Below are positions 51,166 through 60,131 of a stretch of DNA of 64,000 bases, one piece after another. The notes beneath the pieces are model-generated. The model made no database searches, was not told the DNA's origin, and saw only the letters and a program-made list of their open reading frames with translations. The position numbers and the translations under genes are program-made. The DNA comes from Clostridium beijerinckii (GTDB lineage: Bacteria > Bacillota > Clostridia > Clostridiales > Clostridiaceae): assembly GCF_036699995.1 (NCBI RefSeq), contig NZ_CP144906.1:2867001-2931000 (forward strand), in the 5' to 3' direction. Numbering within the stretch: position 1 is the first letter of the stretch; each line of letters begins with the position of its first letter.

Positions 51166-52110
51166 CTATCCTATAATTTCTCCATTTTTTATTATAACAG
51201 CATTAGGTGTTGTAAAGACTGCTACTGGTTCTCTACTGCTTACATATAATCTTCTATCAACTATAAATGAAAGATCTATATTAGCTGTGAAAGTTCCAGC
51301 GCCTCCAGCTGTTGGTGCAATAAAATTACTTGTTGGAACTATACAGTCAACTGATAAATTAGGAGTATAGCTATCAGTTAAAGTCATTCTATTTCTGTTA
51401 TTAGGCCAACAAATTCTTCCTGTAAACACCATATTAGTTATACCAAAAACGCTAAGTGGTATAGCATCTGTTCCTGGTTGGGCTAAGTTAGTTGTAACAG
51501 CTGTAGCAGTAAATCTATTGCAGCCTATTACTCCACTTGCAACTATACGTAAATTAGCTACTTGGAAAGCCCTATTTCTTTCGATTGTTCTAAATCTTGT
51601 TCCTGGTTGAGTTGGAGTGTTACAGCAGCAAGGTGGTTGCAAAGTTATAGTTCCATTCAATTCATCAAATAGATTTATAGCAGTACCAGGTGTAGTACTA
51701 ACATTAAATAATGATGATGGTGTAAGTGTAAATGTTTGTCCATTAATTACAATTTGACTATTAACAGGAACTGTTTCTGCTAAGCCTATAAAATCATAAC
51801 TAATTCCTATTTGTTGAATACATACTAGTTGACCTGCAACTAAATTAGGATTAAGACTATCTAAAGTAAAAGTAAGATTAGTTAATGATCCTATATCTTC
51901 TTTTTCACTAATTACAGAATCAAATAATTCTTCTGCTAGAATTGGTAGACATACTGCATCTTCTATACTTCCACAACTTACACCTATTGGACCGCATCCT
52001 TCACAGCTACAGTTATCCTGCATATTTGATTGGCAATTAGTACAACATTCCATTGTTGATCCAACTGATTGACATTGTGCTGTAGTAACACAATTTCTTA
52101 TTTCAGACAT
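51166..52110 (-). CDS. Cys-rich candidate spore coat/exosporium protein, 314 residues
   Basis: The N-terminal 55 residues hold 11 or so cysteines (CVTTAQCQSV, MECCTNCQSN, NCSCEGCG, VSCGS, DAVCLP) and a central PPCCCNTP; the remainder is beta-rich and Thr/Asn/Val-rich, with no signal peptide. Dense cysteines at the N-terminus resemble disulfide-crosslinked coat proteins of spore-formers, and a sporulation-type promoter (CATACAATA) lies upstream. No named family is recognised; it could anchor the collagen proteins, but that is inference. Start ATG has AAGGAGG. Confidence 0.65.
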   Translation of the reverse strand: MSEIRNCVTTAQCQSVGSTMECCTNCQSNMQDNCSCEGCGPIGVSCGSIEDAVCLPILAEELFDSVISEKEDIGSLTNLTFTLDSLNPNLVAGQLVCIQQIGISYDFIGLAETVPVNSQIVINGQTFTLTPSSLFNVSTTPGTAINLFDELNGTITLQPPCCCNTPTQPGTRFRTIERNRAFQVANLRIVASGVIGCNRFTATAVTTNLAQPGTDAIPLSVFGITNMVFTGRICWPNNRNRMTLTDSYTPNLSVDCIVPTSNFIAPTAGGAGTFTANIDLSFIVDRRLYVSSREPVAVFTTPNAVIIKNGEIIG

Positions 52111-52175
52111 AATTTATATCCTCCTTGTATTGAAATTTGTCATTAAGTTCGATGATATTCCATCTTTTTCTACTT

Positions 52176-52203
52176 TATTGTATGAAATAGATATATATAT
52201 GTT
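52176..52203 (-). promoter_or_regulatory. Sigma-E/sigma-K-like promoter of the Cys-rich protein
   Basis: On the minus strand AACA (52203-52200), 15 bases, then CATACAATA (52184-52176). CATACAAT is the Bacillus sigma-E -10 and also fits the sigma-K form CATA-N3-TA. Confidence 0.5.
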
Positions 52204-52332
52204 TCCATCAAATAATAGTGTTTTTTCGTATTATTAAAAATAATACATAAATTCATTAAACTAGAAATATAAATAATAGATTATTTGTTTTTGATTGGTA
52301 AAAACTAAAATTCAAAAGCTAGTTATAGTAAG

Positions 52333-52372
52333 AAAGTGCTTCAAATTATAAAAATCAACTTGAAACACTTTT
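52333..52372 (-). terminator. Terminator of the legionaminate operon
   Basis: AAAGTGCTTCAA (52333-52344) pairs with TTGAAACACTTT (about 52360-52371, one mismatch), directly after the legF stop at 52374. Confidence 0.7.
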
Positions 52373-52373
52373 T

Positions 52374-53087
52374 TCAATTACAATTATTTATATGGAAGTG
52401 ATTTTTATGCATTAAAAATTCAGTATATTGAAAATCATCTAAATCATCGATATCTATTGACTTTTTCTTATCCATGATAAATGCGTAGCTATTTTCTTGG
52501 TAGATATATTTATATTTTAAGAAGTATTGAATCTTGATTAAATAAATTGCTCCATTTAACCTATAAAATTTTCCAAGATCTTGTCTTCTTATTTTCTTTA
52601 TATTTGATAAAAATCCGTCCAACTTCATTTCATCATTTAACCTTTTAGTTAATTGCGGAGGATAATCACATTCACACATACTAACTACAGAGTTCGCTTT
52701 TTTCTCACAAAATAATTTAAGAGCTCCTCTAATATCATATTTATCTCTTAGTGGCGACGTTGGTTGTAATATCATTAAAGCATCATATTCTTTTCCTATA
52801 ATCTTTAATTTTAATAATACATCTTCTACTACATCAATAGTGGTTGATGTATCTTCTGCTAATTTTTTTTCCCTCAAAAATGGAACCCAAGCTCCATATT
52901 CTTCAGCTATTTTTTTATACTTTTCTGAATCAGTAGATACGATTACATCTTCAAAAACTTTACTTTTAATTGCTTCTTCTATAGTGTAAGACATTAATGG
53001 TTTACCGTTTAAATTCTTTATATTTTTATCCTTAATTCCTTTAGATCCACTTCTTGCTGGTATTATGGCTAAAACTTTTTCACGCAT
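52374..53087 (-). CDS. legF: CMP-nonulosonate (legionaminate) cytidylyltransferase
   Basis: 237 residues of the CMP-sialate/legionaminate/pseudaminate synthetase family. The signature AIIPARSGSKGIKDKNIKNLNGKPLM, then VIVSTDSEKY, FLREKKLAEDTSTT and LQPTSPLRDKYDI, are conserved. It activates the nine-carbon acid with CTP for transfer. Assignment as legionaminate-specific rests on the neighbouring legB, legC, ptmE, legG and legI. Last gene of the operon. Confidence 0.87.
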   Translation of the reverse strand: MREKVLAIIPARSGSKGIKDKNIKNLNGKPLMSYTIEEAIKSKVFEDVIVSTDSEKYKKIAEEYGAWVPFLREKKLAEDTSTTIDVVEDVLLKLKIIGKEYDALMILQPTSPLRDKYDIRGALKLFCEKKANSVVSMCECDYPPQLTKRLNDEMKLDGFLSNIKKIRRQDLGKFYRLNGAIYLIKIQYFLKYKYIYQENSYAFIMDKKKSIDIDDLDDFQYTEFLMHKNHFHINNCN

Positions 53088-53192
53088 ATAATATCCTCAC
53101 AAATAATAAATTAATGATTCTATGGTAAAATACCACTAAATTTTCTTATATAATTGAAAACTGATGACAAGTTATACACGAACATATATAGC

Positions 53193-54239
53193 CTATATAT
53201 CTAATCTTTCCATCATGTTTTTCATTGCTTTAAACTCACCCATATCAAGCCAATTCTTATCGCTTATAGGATATATACCCACCTTATCTCCATTTAACAA
53301 ACACTCTTTAATTAAATCTGTCATGTCAAAATATGATTTTTCAGGAATATACTTTAATATATCTGTTTCTATAATATACATGCCTGTATTAACCCAGAAT
53401 TCATAGTTTGGTTTTTCATTAATTGACTTTATATCTCCATTTTCACTTAGGTTAAAAACTCCATATGGAATTACATAATTTTTCAAGGCAGTAATAACTG
53501 TTATTTTATTATTATTCTTTTTATGGCTTTCTAAGATCCTTGTATAATTGGCATCAACTAATATATCACAATTACTTAAAAAAAAAGTACTTAATGATTT
53601 ATCCTTTAATATACTCAAACTTCCTGCCGTGCCAAGGGGAATTTCTTCTTCTATTAGTGAAATACTATATGGTAATTTCTGATTAAAATAAGCCTTCATT
53701 ATTTCCTTTTTATCATTTATAGTAATATAAAAATCTTTAAATTTAAATTCTAAAAATTTATTTATTATTCTTTCGATTATTGGTATATCTCCAATAGGAA
53801 TGAGTGCTTTTGGAATAATTTTGGTATATGGATATAATCTTGTACCTTTTCCGCCTGCCATGATAACCACTGGGATATTAATAGTTTCAGTATAATCAGA
53901 TATATTGTCATATAAATCATTCCAAAATATTATGTCTATAACTTCTTTTTCTTTGTTTACTATTGGTATACTTTCAATAGAATAGTTTTTCATAATATCT
54001 TTTGCTTTATTTATATTTTCCTTAGTTAAATATATTGGAGCGGTATTCATTATATTATTTATTGATGATGATAAGTCTCCATTTGCTAAAATCCATCTTC
54101 TTATATCCCCATCTGTAACTACTCCAATTAATTTATTACTTTCCGTTACTATAAGAACCCTTTTAGCGGTTTTAGTTAATTTTTCGATTGCTTTTGTTAT
54201 AGATGTATCTCTACTTATAAAAAGAGTTTGAATATTCAT
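53193..54239 (-). CDS. ptmE: CBS-domain nucleotidyltransferase, probable glucosamine-1-phosphate guanylyltransferase (PtmE)
   Basis: 348 residues. Residues 1-115 are a CBS pair (ETNKLIGVVTDGDIRRWI, IPIVNKEKEVIDII). Residues about 124-348 are a nucleotidyltransferase (VVIMAGGKGTRLYPYTKIIPKALIPIGDIPIIERII, FLSNCDILVDANY, WVNTGMYIIE). This CBS-NTP-transferase layout is that of PtmE, which makes GDP-glucosamine for the legionaminate route in Campylobacter. The surrounding operon supports this. 20-base gap to legC. Confidence 0.8.
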   Translation of the reverse strand: MNIQTLFISRDTSITKAIEKLTKTAKRVLIVTESNKLIGVVTDGDIRRWILANGDLSSSINNIMNTAPIYLTKENINKAKDIMKNYSIESIPIVNKEKEVIDIIFWNDLYDNISDYTETINIPVVIMAGGKGTRLYPYTKIIPKALIPIGDIPIIERIINKFLEFKFKDFYITINDKKEIMKAYFNQKLPYSISLIEEEIPLGTAGSLSILKDKSLSTFFLSNCDILVDANYTRILESHKKNNNKITVITALKNYVIPYGVFNLSENGDIKSINEKPNYEFWVNTGMYIIETDILKYIPEKSYFDMTDLIKECLLNGDKVGIYPISDKNWLDMGEFKAMKNMMERLDI

Positions 54240-54259
54240 AAGAACACTCCTTGAGTTAT

Positions 54260-55408
54260 TTACGCTTTTTTCAACGTGTTTATGATATATTCTATGCTTT
54301 CTTTTTTTAAGTTGGTACTACATGGAATGTTTAATATTTTATTATAATATAGATTAGCTTTTTCTATTTTATAAGATTGATTATCAAGATATGGTTTTTG
54401 AGTGTGTATTAATTTCCAAATAGGCCTAGTTTGAATTTTATTTTGTGATAAATACTTCAATAACTGATCTCTATTTAATTTAAAATCATTTATAACTAAT
54501 GAATAAAACCAATGATTGTTTCTGGCTTCATTATTGTAATCCAAAAGAGTTAATCCTTTTATAATGCTCATTTTTGATTTATATAACTCATAATTTCTAA
54601 TTTTTATATTAATAAATTCTTCTATTTTTTCAAGCTGTGCTGCTCCCAAAGCGCCTTGCAGATTAGTCATTCTATAATTGTACCCTATATGATCATGCAC
54701 GTAATACAATTCATCATCTTTCGCTTGTGTTGATAGATACTTGGCTTTTTTTATATCCTCAGATGATCTTGATACTAAAAGTCCACCACCACCAGTAGTT
54801 ATTATTTTATTTCCATTAAATGAATAAGCTCCAAAATCTCCTATTGTTCCAGCAAATTTTCCTTTATATTTTCCGCTAAGGTAGTAGGTTCCTAGAGCCT
54901 CGGTAGAATCCTCTATTAACTTTAAATTATATTTTTTAGTTAATTCAATAATTTTTTCAATGTTAGCCATATTTCCGAAGACATGTACAACTATAACTGC
55001 TTTTATTATTTTATTAGTTAATTTATTTTTTAACCCATTTTCAGTCATTATGCATTGAGTTTCTAAGAACTCTTTAAGCTTATAATAATCTAGATTTAAG
55101 CTATCATCACAATCCATAAATACTGGATCTGCGCCTAAATATTTAACTGGGTTAACAGCTGCAATAAATGTAAGGGTCGGAACAATAACTTCATTATTAT
55201 TTGTAACTCCTGATAACAATAATGCTAAATGAATTGCAGCAGTACCACTTTGACATGCAATTGCATTATTCACATTTAGATAGCTTTTTATATTATTTTC
55301 AAATTTACTTACATAATTCCCAGATGTAGAAACCCACTCACTTCTAATAGCATCTACTACATATTTCTCTTCATTTCCTTTTAAATTGGGTACAGATAGC
55401 GGTATCAT
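54260..55408 (-). CDS. legC: PLP aminotransferase LegC
   Basis: 382 residues of the DegT family: VSTSGNYVSKFENN, QSGTAAIHLALLL, EDSTEALGTYY and the PLP lysine in YSFNGNKIITTGGGG, the NGNK form typical of LegC/PglE-type enzymes. It aminates C4 of GDP-4-keto-6-deoxy-GlcNAc to GDP-4-amino-4,6-dideoxy-GlcNAc. Followed by ptmE in the same direction. Confidence 0.83.
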   Translation of the reverse strand: MIPLSVPNLKGNEEKYVVDAIRSEWVSTSGNYVSKFENNIKSYLNVNNAIACQSGTAAIHLALLLSGVTNNNEVIVPTLTFIAAVNPVKYLGADPVFMDCDDSLNLDYYKLKEFLETQCIMTENGLKNKLTNKIIKAVIVVHVFGNMANIEKIIELTKKYNLKLIEDSTEALGTYYLSGKYKGKFAGTIGDFGAYSFNGNKIITTGGGGLLVSRSSEDIKKAKYLSTQAKDDELYYVHDHIGYNYRMTNLQGALGAAQLEKIEEFINIKIRNYELYKSKMSIIKGLTLLDYNNEARNNHWFYSLVINDFKLNRDQLLKYLSQNKIQTRPIWKLIHTQKPYLDNQSYKIEKANLYYNKILNIPCSTNLKKESIEYIINTLKKA

Positions 55409-55524
55409 GGTTTCATCTCCAAACTTTTTCTTATATTTTTAATATATTTTCAATTGTATTTTATATATATTACAAAAATAATTCTTCATAATAATTCTAA
55501 AAATATTGTAAGAGTATTAGCCGT

Positions 55525-55559
55525 AATTGTGAATTGTGAAATGTGCATTGTGAATTGCA
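55525..55559. repeat. Five tandem 7-bp repeats between deacetylase and legC
   Basis: AATTGTG, AATTGTG, AAATGTG, CATTGTG and AATTGCA follow one another in the 160-base gap between legC and the PIG-L gene. A related segment in the opposite orientation lies at 40189-40207. Non-coding. Confidence 0.6.
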
Positions 55560-55568
55560 ACATATATA

Positions 55569-56240
55569 TTAGTCTAATCTCTCTTTTAATAACATAAATG
55601 CCTCCGCATTTTTATATCCTGAAGTTCCACCCCTGAATACTGAGAGGCCTTTTACTACATCAAGAGACCTTGGGAATGGTGCTTCGCCTACTTCACTTTT
55701 AAATATGCTAATAATACTTAGCTTTTTCTCTAAAAACTCTTCTATATTAACAAATACGTTTGGATTAAAAGTTCCTATAGAATTATTTATTCCAAACTCA
55801 GTTTCGGACAATGTTTCATAGGCATATACTTTTTTTATTTTCTCATGCCTAAACCATTTTGTGCAGGATATTGCTGCTTCTGAAACAGCTCTATGGTCGC
55901 TATGTATATCTCCATAATTAGGCACATACATAGTGTCGCATTTTGATTCGATAATACATTTAGATAATTTTTTTACTAAATCTTTAATAGGAATTTTATC
56001 TAATAATGTTGTTGGGAATCCTAATTTAAATACCTTTTCAAATTTATATTCCTGCGCTACTGATGCAATTTCTGATTCTCTTCTACTTATGATTTCCTTT
56101 GAAAAGCCTAATTCTTCTTTCATGGAAGTCACTATTGCCCAATAAACTTTATCGCCACTTTTTATATGTTTTAGTATAGTTCCACCACATCCAAAAGTTT
56201 CATCATCTGGATGTGGTGCTATAACTAAAATATTACTCAT
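55569..56240 (-). CDS. PIG-L/LmbE-family deacetylase
   Basis: 223 residues with the zinc-binding motifs PHPDDETFGCGG (residues 9-20) and HSDHRAV, as in GlcNAc-PI and MshB-type N-deacetylases. It overlaps the end of legG by 8 bases, so it is part of the operon. A deacetylase is not required for diacetyl-legionaminic acid, so it probably removes an N-acetyl group to allow another acyl group, or acts on a precursor. Substrate unknown. Confidence 0.8.
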   Translation of the reverse strand: MSNILVIAPHPDDETFGCGGTILKHIKSGDKVYWAIVTSMKEELGFSKEIISRRESEIASVAQEYKFEKVFKLGFPTTLLDKIPIKDLVKKLSKCIIESKCDTMYVPNYGDIHSDHRAVSEAAISCTKWFRHEKIKKVYAYETLSETEFGINNSIGTFNPNVFVNIEEFLEKKLSIISIFKSEVGEAPFPRSLDVVKGLSVFRGGTSGYKNAEAFMLLKERLD

Positions 56241-57408
56241 AATATCCCTCCATTAATAATGGGTCTTCTGATTTAGATACATAGGATTCAAAATCTAAAC
56301 TTCTCATTAAGTTTATAATTTTATCAATAGAGACTCCATATCCATAAGGACATTCTACTTTACTTAATGAGATTTGAAATTCTCTAGTCATAACTTTTTC
56401 TATGCCTTTTATTATGTTATTGATTCCTTGTTCAACAAAAATAACATTTGCTGCACATAATCTTCCTTTTTGTCTATTTCCAACATTAACTGCTCCTAAT
56501 TTCAATAAGGGCGCTTCATATAATCCAGCGCTCGAATTTCCGATCATAAACATACAGTTTCTAAGTAGGTTTACAAATAACTCTCTAGAAAGATTTTTAT
56601 AAAATTTAAAGTTATCTTTACTTGAGTATTTATCTATTATTTTTATTATTATTTTATTTCCTGCATCTATATTTGGATAACTCACAAAGGTTTTTATGGA
56701 TTTTTTCTCTAAAGCTATTAGAATTTCCTCAAAATGTTTTCCAGCTTCATTTTCCTCACCTGCAAACGGGTGATATATCATGACTGCATAATTATCCCAG
56801 TACGGCCTATCCAGGCTATTAAGTACGTCCTTTTTACTAATGTATTTTGTAGATATGAACTTATCTAAAGCAGGACTTCCTACATTAAATATTCTACGCT
56901 CATGTTCTCCAGATCTTATTAATCTTTTTTTTGATTCCTGATTACTTACGAAATGAAGAGATGATAATTTAGATACAGCATGCCTTATTGGATTGTCAAT
57001 ATTTCCATCTAAAGCGTGATCCCCTCCAAAAAAATGTATCGTAGGAATTCTCAAATATGTTCCTATTAGTCCTCCCACAACAACCTCTTCTCTATCCCCA
57101 GCGTATATTATAATATCAGGTTTATATTCTACTATTGTATGAATACAGTCTTGTAGCAAAATAGATAATGATTTAATTCTAGATGCTCTAGAATTAGAAT
57201 CAATCAAATTTTCAATCTTGGCTATTACTGGAATTCCGTCTTGTACTATGTCATTAAAGGTGTATCCATATGTCTCAGATAGATGAGCGCCAGATACTAT
57301 TAATTTAATTTCAAAATCCTTTGATTCATTAAGTTTTTTATATAAAAGACTTAATAGATCATAGTCTGATCTTATCCCTGTAAATCCTAAGACCTTTTTA
57401 ATAGACAT
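56233..57408 (-). CDS. legG: Hydrolysing sugar-nucleotide 2-epimerase LegG (NeuC family)
   Basis: 391 residues of the UDP/GDP-GlcNAc 2-epimerase family with KVLGFTGIRSDYDLLSLLYKKL, IVSGAHLSETYGYT, YAGDREEVV, FFGGDHALDGNIDNPIRHAVSKLS and MIGNSSAGLYEAP. It releases the nucleotide and gives 2,4-diacetamido-2,4,6-trideoxymannose for LegI. The GDP-linked pathway is implied by PtmE. Overlaps the upstream GNAT gene by 11 bases. Confidence 0.87.
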   Translation of the reverse strand: MSIKKVLGFTGIRSDYDLLSLLYKKLNESKDFEIKLIVSGAHLSETYGYTFNDIVQDGIPVIAKIENLIDSNSRASRIKSLSILLQDCIHTIVEYKPDIIIYAGDREEVVVGGLIGTYLRIPTIHFFGGDHALDGNIDNPIRHAVSKLSSLHFVSNQESKKRLIRSGEHERRIFNVGSPALDKFISTKYISKKDVLNSLDRPYWDNYAVMIYHPFAGEENEAGKHFEEILIALEKKSIKTFVSYPNIDAGNKIIIKIIDKYSSKDNFKFYKNLSRELFVNLLRNCMFMIGNSSAGLYEAPLLKLGAVNVGNRQKGRLCAANVIFVEQGINNIIKGIEKVMTREFQISLSKVECPYGYGVSIDKIINLMRSLDFESYVSKSEDPLLMEGYYE

Positions 57409-58345
57409 CCGAATCCCCCATTTGTATATCCCAATTATTATAATTGCCCAAATTGCTTATGTTACCTTTAATGTATCTAACTCCAAAATAAGAAATTGGT
57501 TCAGTGTTAACAAATCCAATTTTTTCAACCATTACATGGGTATTACTATTAAGATGGCACCACATATTAATATATTTTTTACCATTCCCTTTTTCTATAT
57601 CTATAATGTATTCTAGTAACCTTTTGGTGGAGAAATCATCTAACGAATTAACTTCTACTATATCAGATTCACTTTTGTTAAAACTCTTAGTAATTATTGA
57701 TGAAACCACATAGTTGTTTTCAAGAATTATATAATTAGCATATTTATTTGCAGGGTTGTCCTTAAATCTCCATTTCAAATAATTTAAATCTTTATATACC
57801 TTTATCATATTTTTTTTATTATTTATAAGCTTTGAATAATTAAATGAAAAGTTACTATCATTAACAACACTAATGCTTATTGGACTATTAGATTTATTTA
57901 TTCTTGATAAATCTAATTTCATAGTTGGGATCTCATATATATTATTCCAATTCAATTTTTCTACAAAAATCGAATGAGAGTTATTGTTTGGAAAACCAGT
58001 TACCGCTATATAGTTATCTTTTTCCATTCTCTTATACAAATCAGTAGCTAGCTTAGGAAACAATCCTTTTCCTCTATAATCAGGATGAGTCATCGTGGTC
58101 ATAGACAGTGCGGCTTTTTCTAATTTTCCATCAATATAAATTGTATATGGAGATACAGAATAGTTTGCGACTATTTTATTATTATCTAGTGCAACATTAA
58201 TAAGAAGGTCATCAAGCGGATTTTTTATGTATCTCCATATTAAGAATTCCTTAGATACCTCTTTATTAAAGCAATACATAAAGAGCTCTTGAAATTCCTG
58301 TATTCTTTGTAAATATTCATTTTTATTTATGAATTCAAATTTCAT
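57398..58345 (-). CDS. GNAT-family N-acyltransferase in the legionaminate operon
   Basis: 315 residues. The acyl-CoA-binding motif is in ALSMTTMTHPDYRGKGLFPKLATDL (about 80-104, R-G-K-G), followed by TGFPNNNSHSIF; the C-terminal half is a second GNAT-like lobe. A dedicated LegH is also present, so this is an extra acyltransferase, likely paired with the PIG-L deacetylase to re-acylate a freed amine. The acyl group is unknown. Confidence 0.72.
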   Translation of the reverse strand: MKFEFINKNEYLQRIQEFQELFMYCFNKEVSKEFLIWRYIKNPLDDLLINVALDNNKIVANYSVSPYTIYIDGKLEKAALSMTTMTHPDYRGKGLFPKLATDLYKRMEKDNYIAVTGFPNNNSHSIFVEKLNWNNIYEIPTMKLDLSRINKSNSPISISVVNDSNFSFNYSKLINNKKNMIKVYKDLNYLKWRFKDNPANKYANYIILENNYVVSSIITKSFNKSESDIVEVNSLDDFSTKRLLEYIIDIEKGNGKKYINMWCHLNSNTHVMVEKIGFVNTEPISYFGVRYIKGNISNLGNYNNWDIQMGDSDVY

Positions 58346-58360
58346 AAAACTCCTCCCAGC

Positions 58361-59365
58361 TTATAAATCTATAAGTTCATCTTTTTGAAAATCTCTTTTT
58401 GCTTTTTTTCCTATAACGTAATCCCAATTCTTAGGCGATACACCTGTCCCTGGCCTCTTTATACATAAATTTTTTTCAGTAAAAACTTCGTTGGCTTTTA
58501 TGTGAACTTTGGCTACCAAGCTTTTCCTTCCTACTATACTATTTACCTTCTCTGAAAGAGTTTGATGTTTGATTCCATTTCCAAGAGCTATTTCTATATT
58601 TCTAATTGCAATAACCATATTTCTAAGCTCAAAAGGTTCTAAACTTGCCTTATGATCTGGTCCGATCATATTTCTATCTAATGTAAAATGCTTTTCTATT
58701 ACTGTAGCACCAAGAGCTGCGGCTGCTATAGCAACTTCTATTCCGCTGGTATGATCTGAATATCCAACTGGAGTTTTAAACGCTTTTCGTATGGTTTCCA
58801 TAGCTTTTAAATTTACATCCTCCATTTTTGTTGGGTAGTCAGTATTACAATGAAGTACAACAATATCTTCTGTTCCTCCAGTCCTTAAAGTATCTAATGC
58901 AAATTCTATATCTGATAAATTACTCATTCCAGATGATAATATAACTTTCTTTTTTAGCATAGCTATTTTTCTCAAATACGGAACATTATCGATTTCACTT
59001 GAAGGTATTTTGAAAATTTTCATTTCTATACTGTCTAAAAACTCTATACTTTCTAAGTCAAAAGGTGATGATAAAAATATTATATTCTTTTCCTCACAAT
59101 ACTTTTTTAAGTCCTTATATTGATCATGACTTAATTCTAATTTTTTTAGCATTTCTAACTGTGAAGTTTCTTCCTTTAAATTGTTAATTTGATATTTAGC
59201 TTGCTTTGCATCTTTTGTTACTAAATTATTTGCATTAAATGTTTGAAATTTTATTGCATCCACTCCACAAAGTACAGCATTATCAATCATCTTTTTTGCT
59301 ATGTTTATATCCCCATTATGGTTTACTCCAGCTTCAGCAATTATAAAAATACTATTCATGAACAT
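58361..59365 (-). CDS. legI: N,N'-diacetyllegionaminate synthase LegI (NeuB family)
   Basis: 334 residues. Condenses the 6-deoxy-mannosamine derivative with phosphoenolpyruvate to the nine-carbon acid. N-terminal TIM barrel: FIIAEAGVNHNGDINIAKKMI, IKFQTFNA, FLSSPFDLESIEF, KIPSSEI and HCNTDYPT, DHTSGIEV, EKHFTLDRNMIGPDHKASLEP. C-terminal SAF (antifreeze-like) domain from about 275 (RKSLVAKVHIKANEVFTEKNL). Near-complete conservation of NeuB motifs. Confidence 0.92.
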   Translation of the reverse strand: MFMNSIFIIAEAGVNHNGDINIAKKMIDNAVLCGVDAIKFQTFNANNLVTKDAKQAKYQINNLKEETSQLEMLKKLELSHDQYKDLKKYCEEKNIIFLSSPFDLESIEFLDSIEMKIFKIPSSEIDNVPYLRKIAMLKKKVILSSGMSNLSDIEFALDTLRTGGTEDIVVLHCNTDYPTKMEDVNLKAMETIRKAFKTPVGYSDHTSGIEVAIAAAALGATVIEKHFTLDRNMIGPDHKASLEPFELRNMVIAIRNIEIALGNGIKHQTLSEKVNSIVGRKSLVAKVHIKANEVFTEKNLCIKRPGTGVSPKNWDYVIGKKAKRDFQKDELIDL

Positions 59366-59994
59366 GTGGCCTCTTTTCCTGGATTTCCATAGACCTTAAG
59401 CCTATTTTTTATATCCTTAATTATGACGGAGCCTGCTCCAATAATTACATCATTTCCGATTGTAACATTTTGAATAATAGTAGCATTTGTTCCTACATGT
59501 GTTCTCTTTCCAATATTAACGCTGCCACTTACCGTTACTCCAGGTGCTAAATGAACAAACTCGCTTATATTACAATCATGTTCAACTATGGTTCCAGAAT
59601 TTATAATGCATTGTTTTTCTATTGTAACTTTTGCATTGATAATTGCACCTTTACCAACAAAAACTCCATCATTAATTAATGCGCTATCCGATACTATAGC
59701 TGTTTTATCTATTATATTAGGAAAATTATATCCAATGTTTTTAAGTATGTTATAAAGTTTTACTCTTATGGAAGGATCGCCTACAGATCCAACAGAAATG
59801 AACGCATTTTTAATACCAGATTTATATAATTCACCTAAATTTTCATCACTGCCTATAACATCTATACCTAGTCCAATATTTTCATTGATTTTCTTATCAA
59901 CAATTCCTACAATTTCAAATTGTTTTAATCCATTTATTGAATCAATAATACTTTTGCAATGGCCACCACCACCTACTAATATTATTCTTTCCAT
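59356..59994 (-). CDS. legH: Sugar O/N-acetyltransferase LegH (NeuD/PglD family)
   Basis: 212 residues: N-terminal nucleotide-sugar-binding part IILVGGGGHCKSIIDSI (typical of PglD/NeuD), then hexapeptide beta-helix (about 85-205) with the acetyl-CoA-contacting His in VEHDCNI and GVTVSGSVNIGKRTHVG. In the operon it most likely N-acetylates GDP-4-amino-4,6-dideoxy-GlcNAc. Overlaps legI by 10 bases. Confidence 0.83.
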   Translation of the reverse strand: MERIILVGGGGHCKSIIDSINGLKQFEIVGIVDKKINENIGLGIDVIGSDENLGELYKSGIKNAFISVGSVGDPSIRVKLYNILKNIGYNFPNIIDKTAIVSDSALINDGVFVGKGAIINAKVTIEKQCIINSGTIVEHDCNISEFVHLAPGVTVSGSVNIGKRTHVGTNATIIQNVTIGNDVIIGAGSVIIKDIKNRLKVYGNPGKEATCS

Positions 59995-60131
59995 AAGACC
60001 TCCTATAATTATTACTTATAATCTTCAGCGATATTTTCATAGTTTTTCGGAATCAAAATATATATCATTTCAGTAAGTTACCACCTAAATCTGATTTTAA
60101 AGTTGTGTATCTATAGAGTTGAAATAATGAA

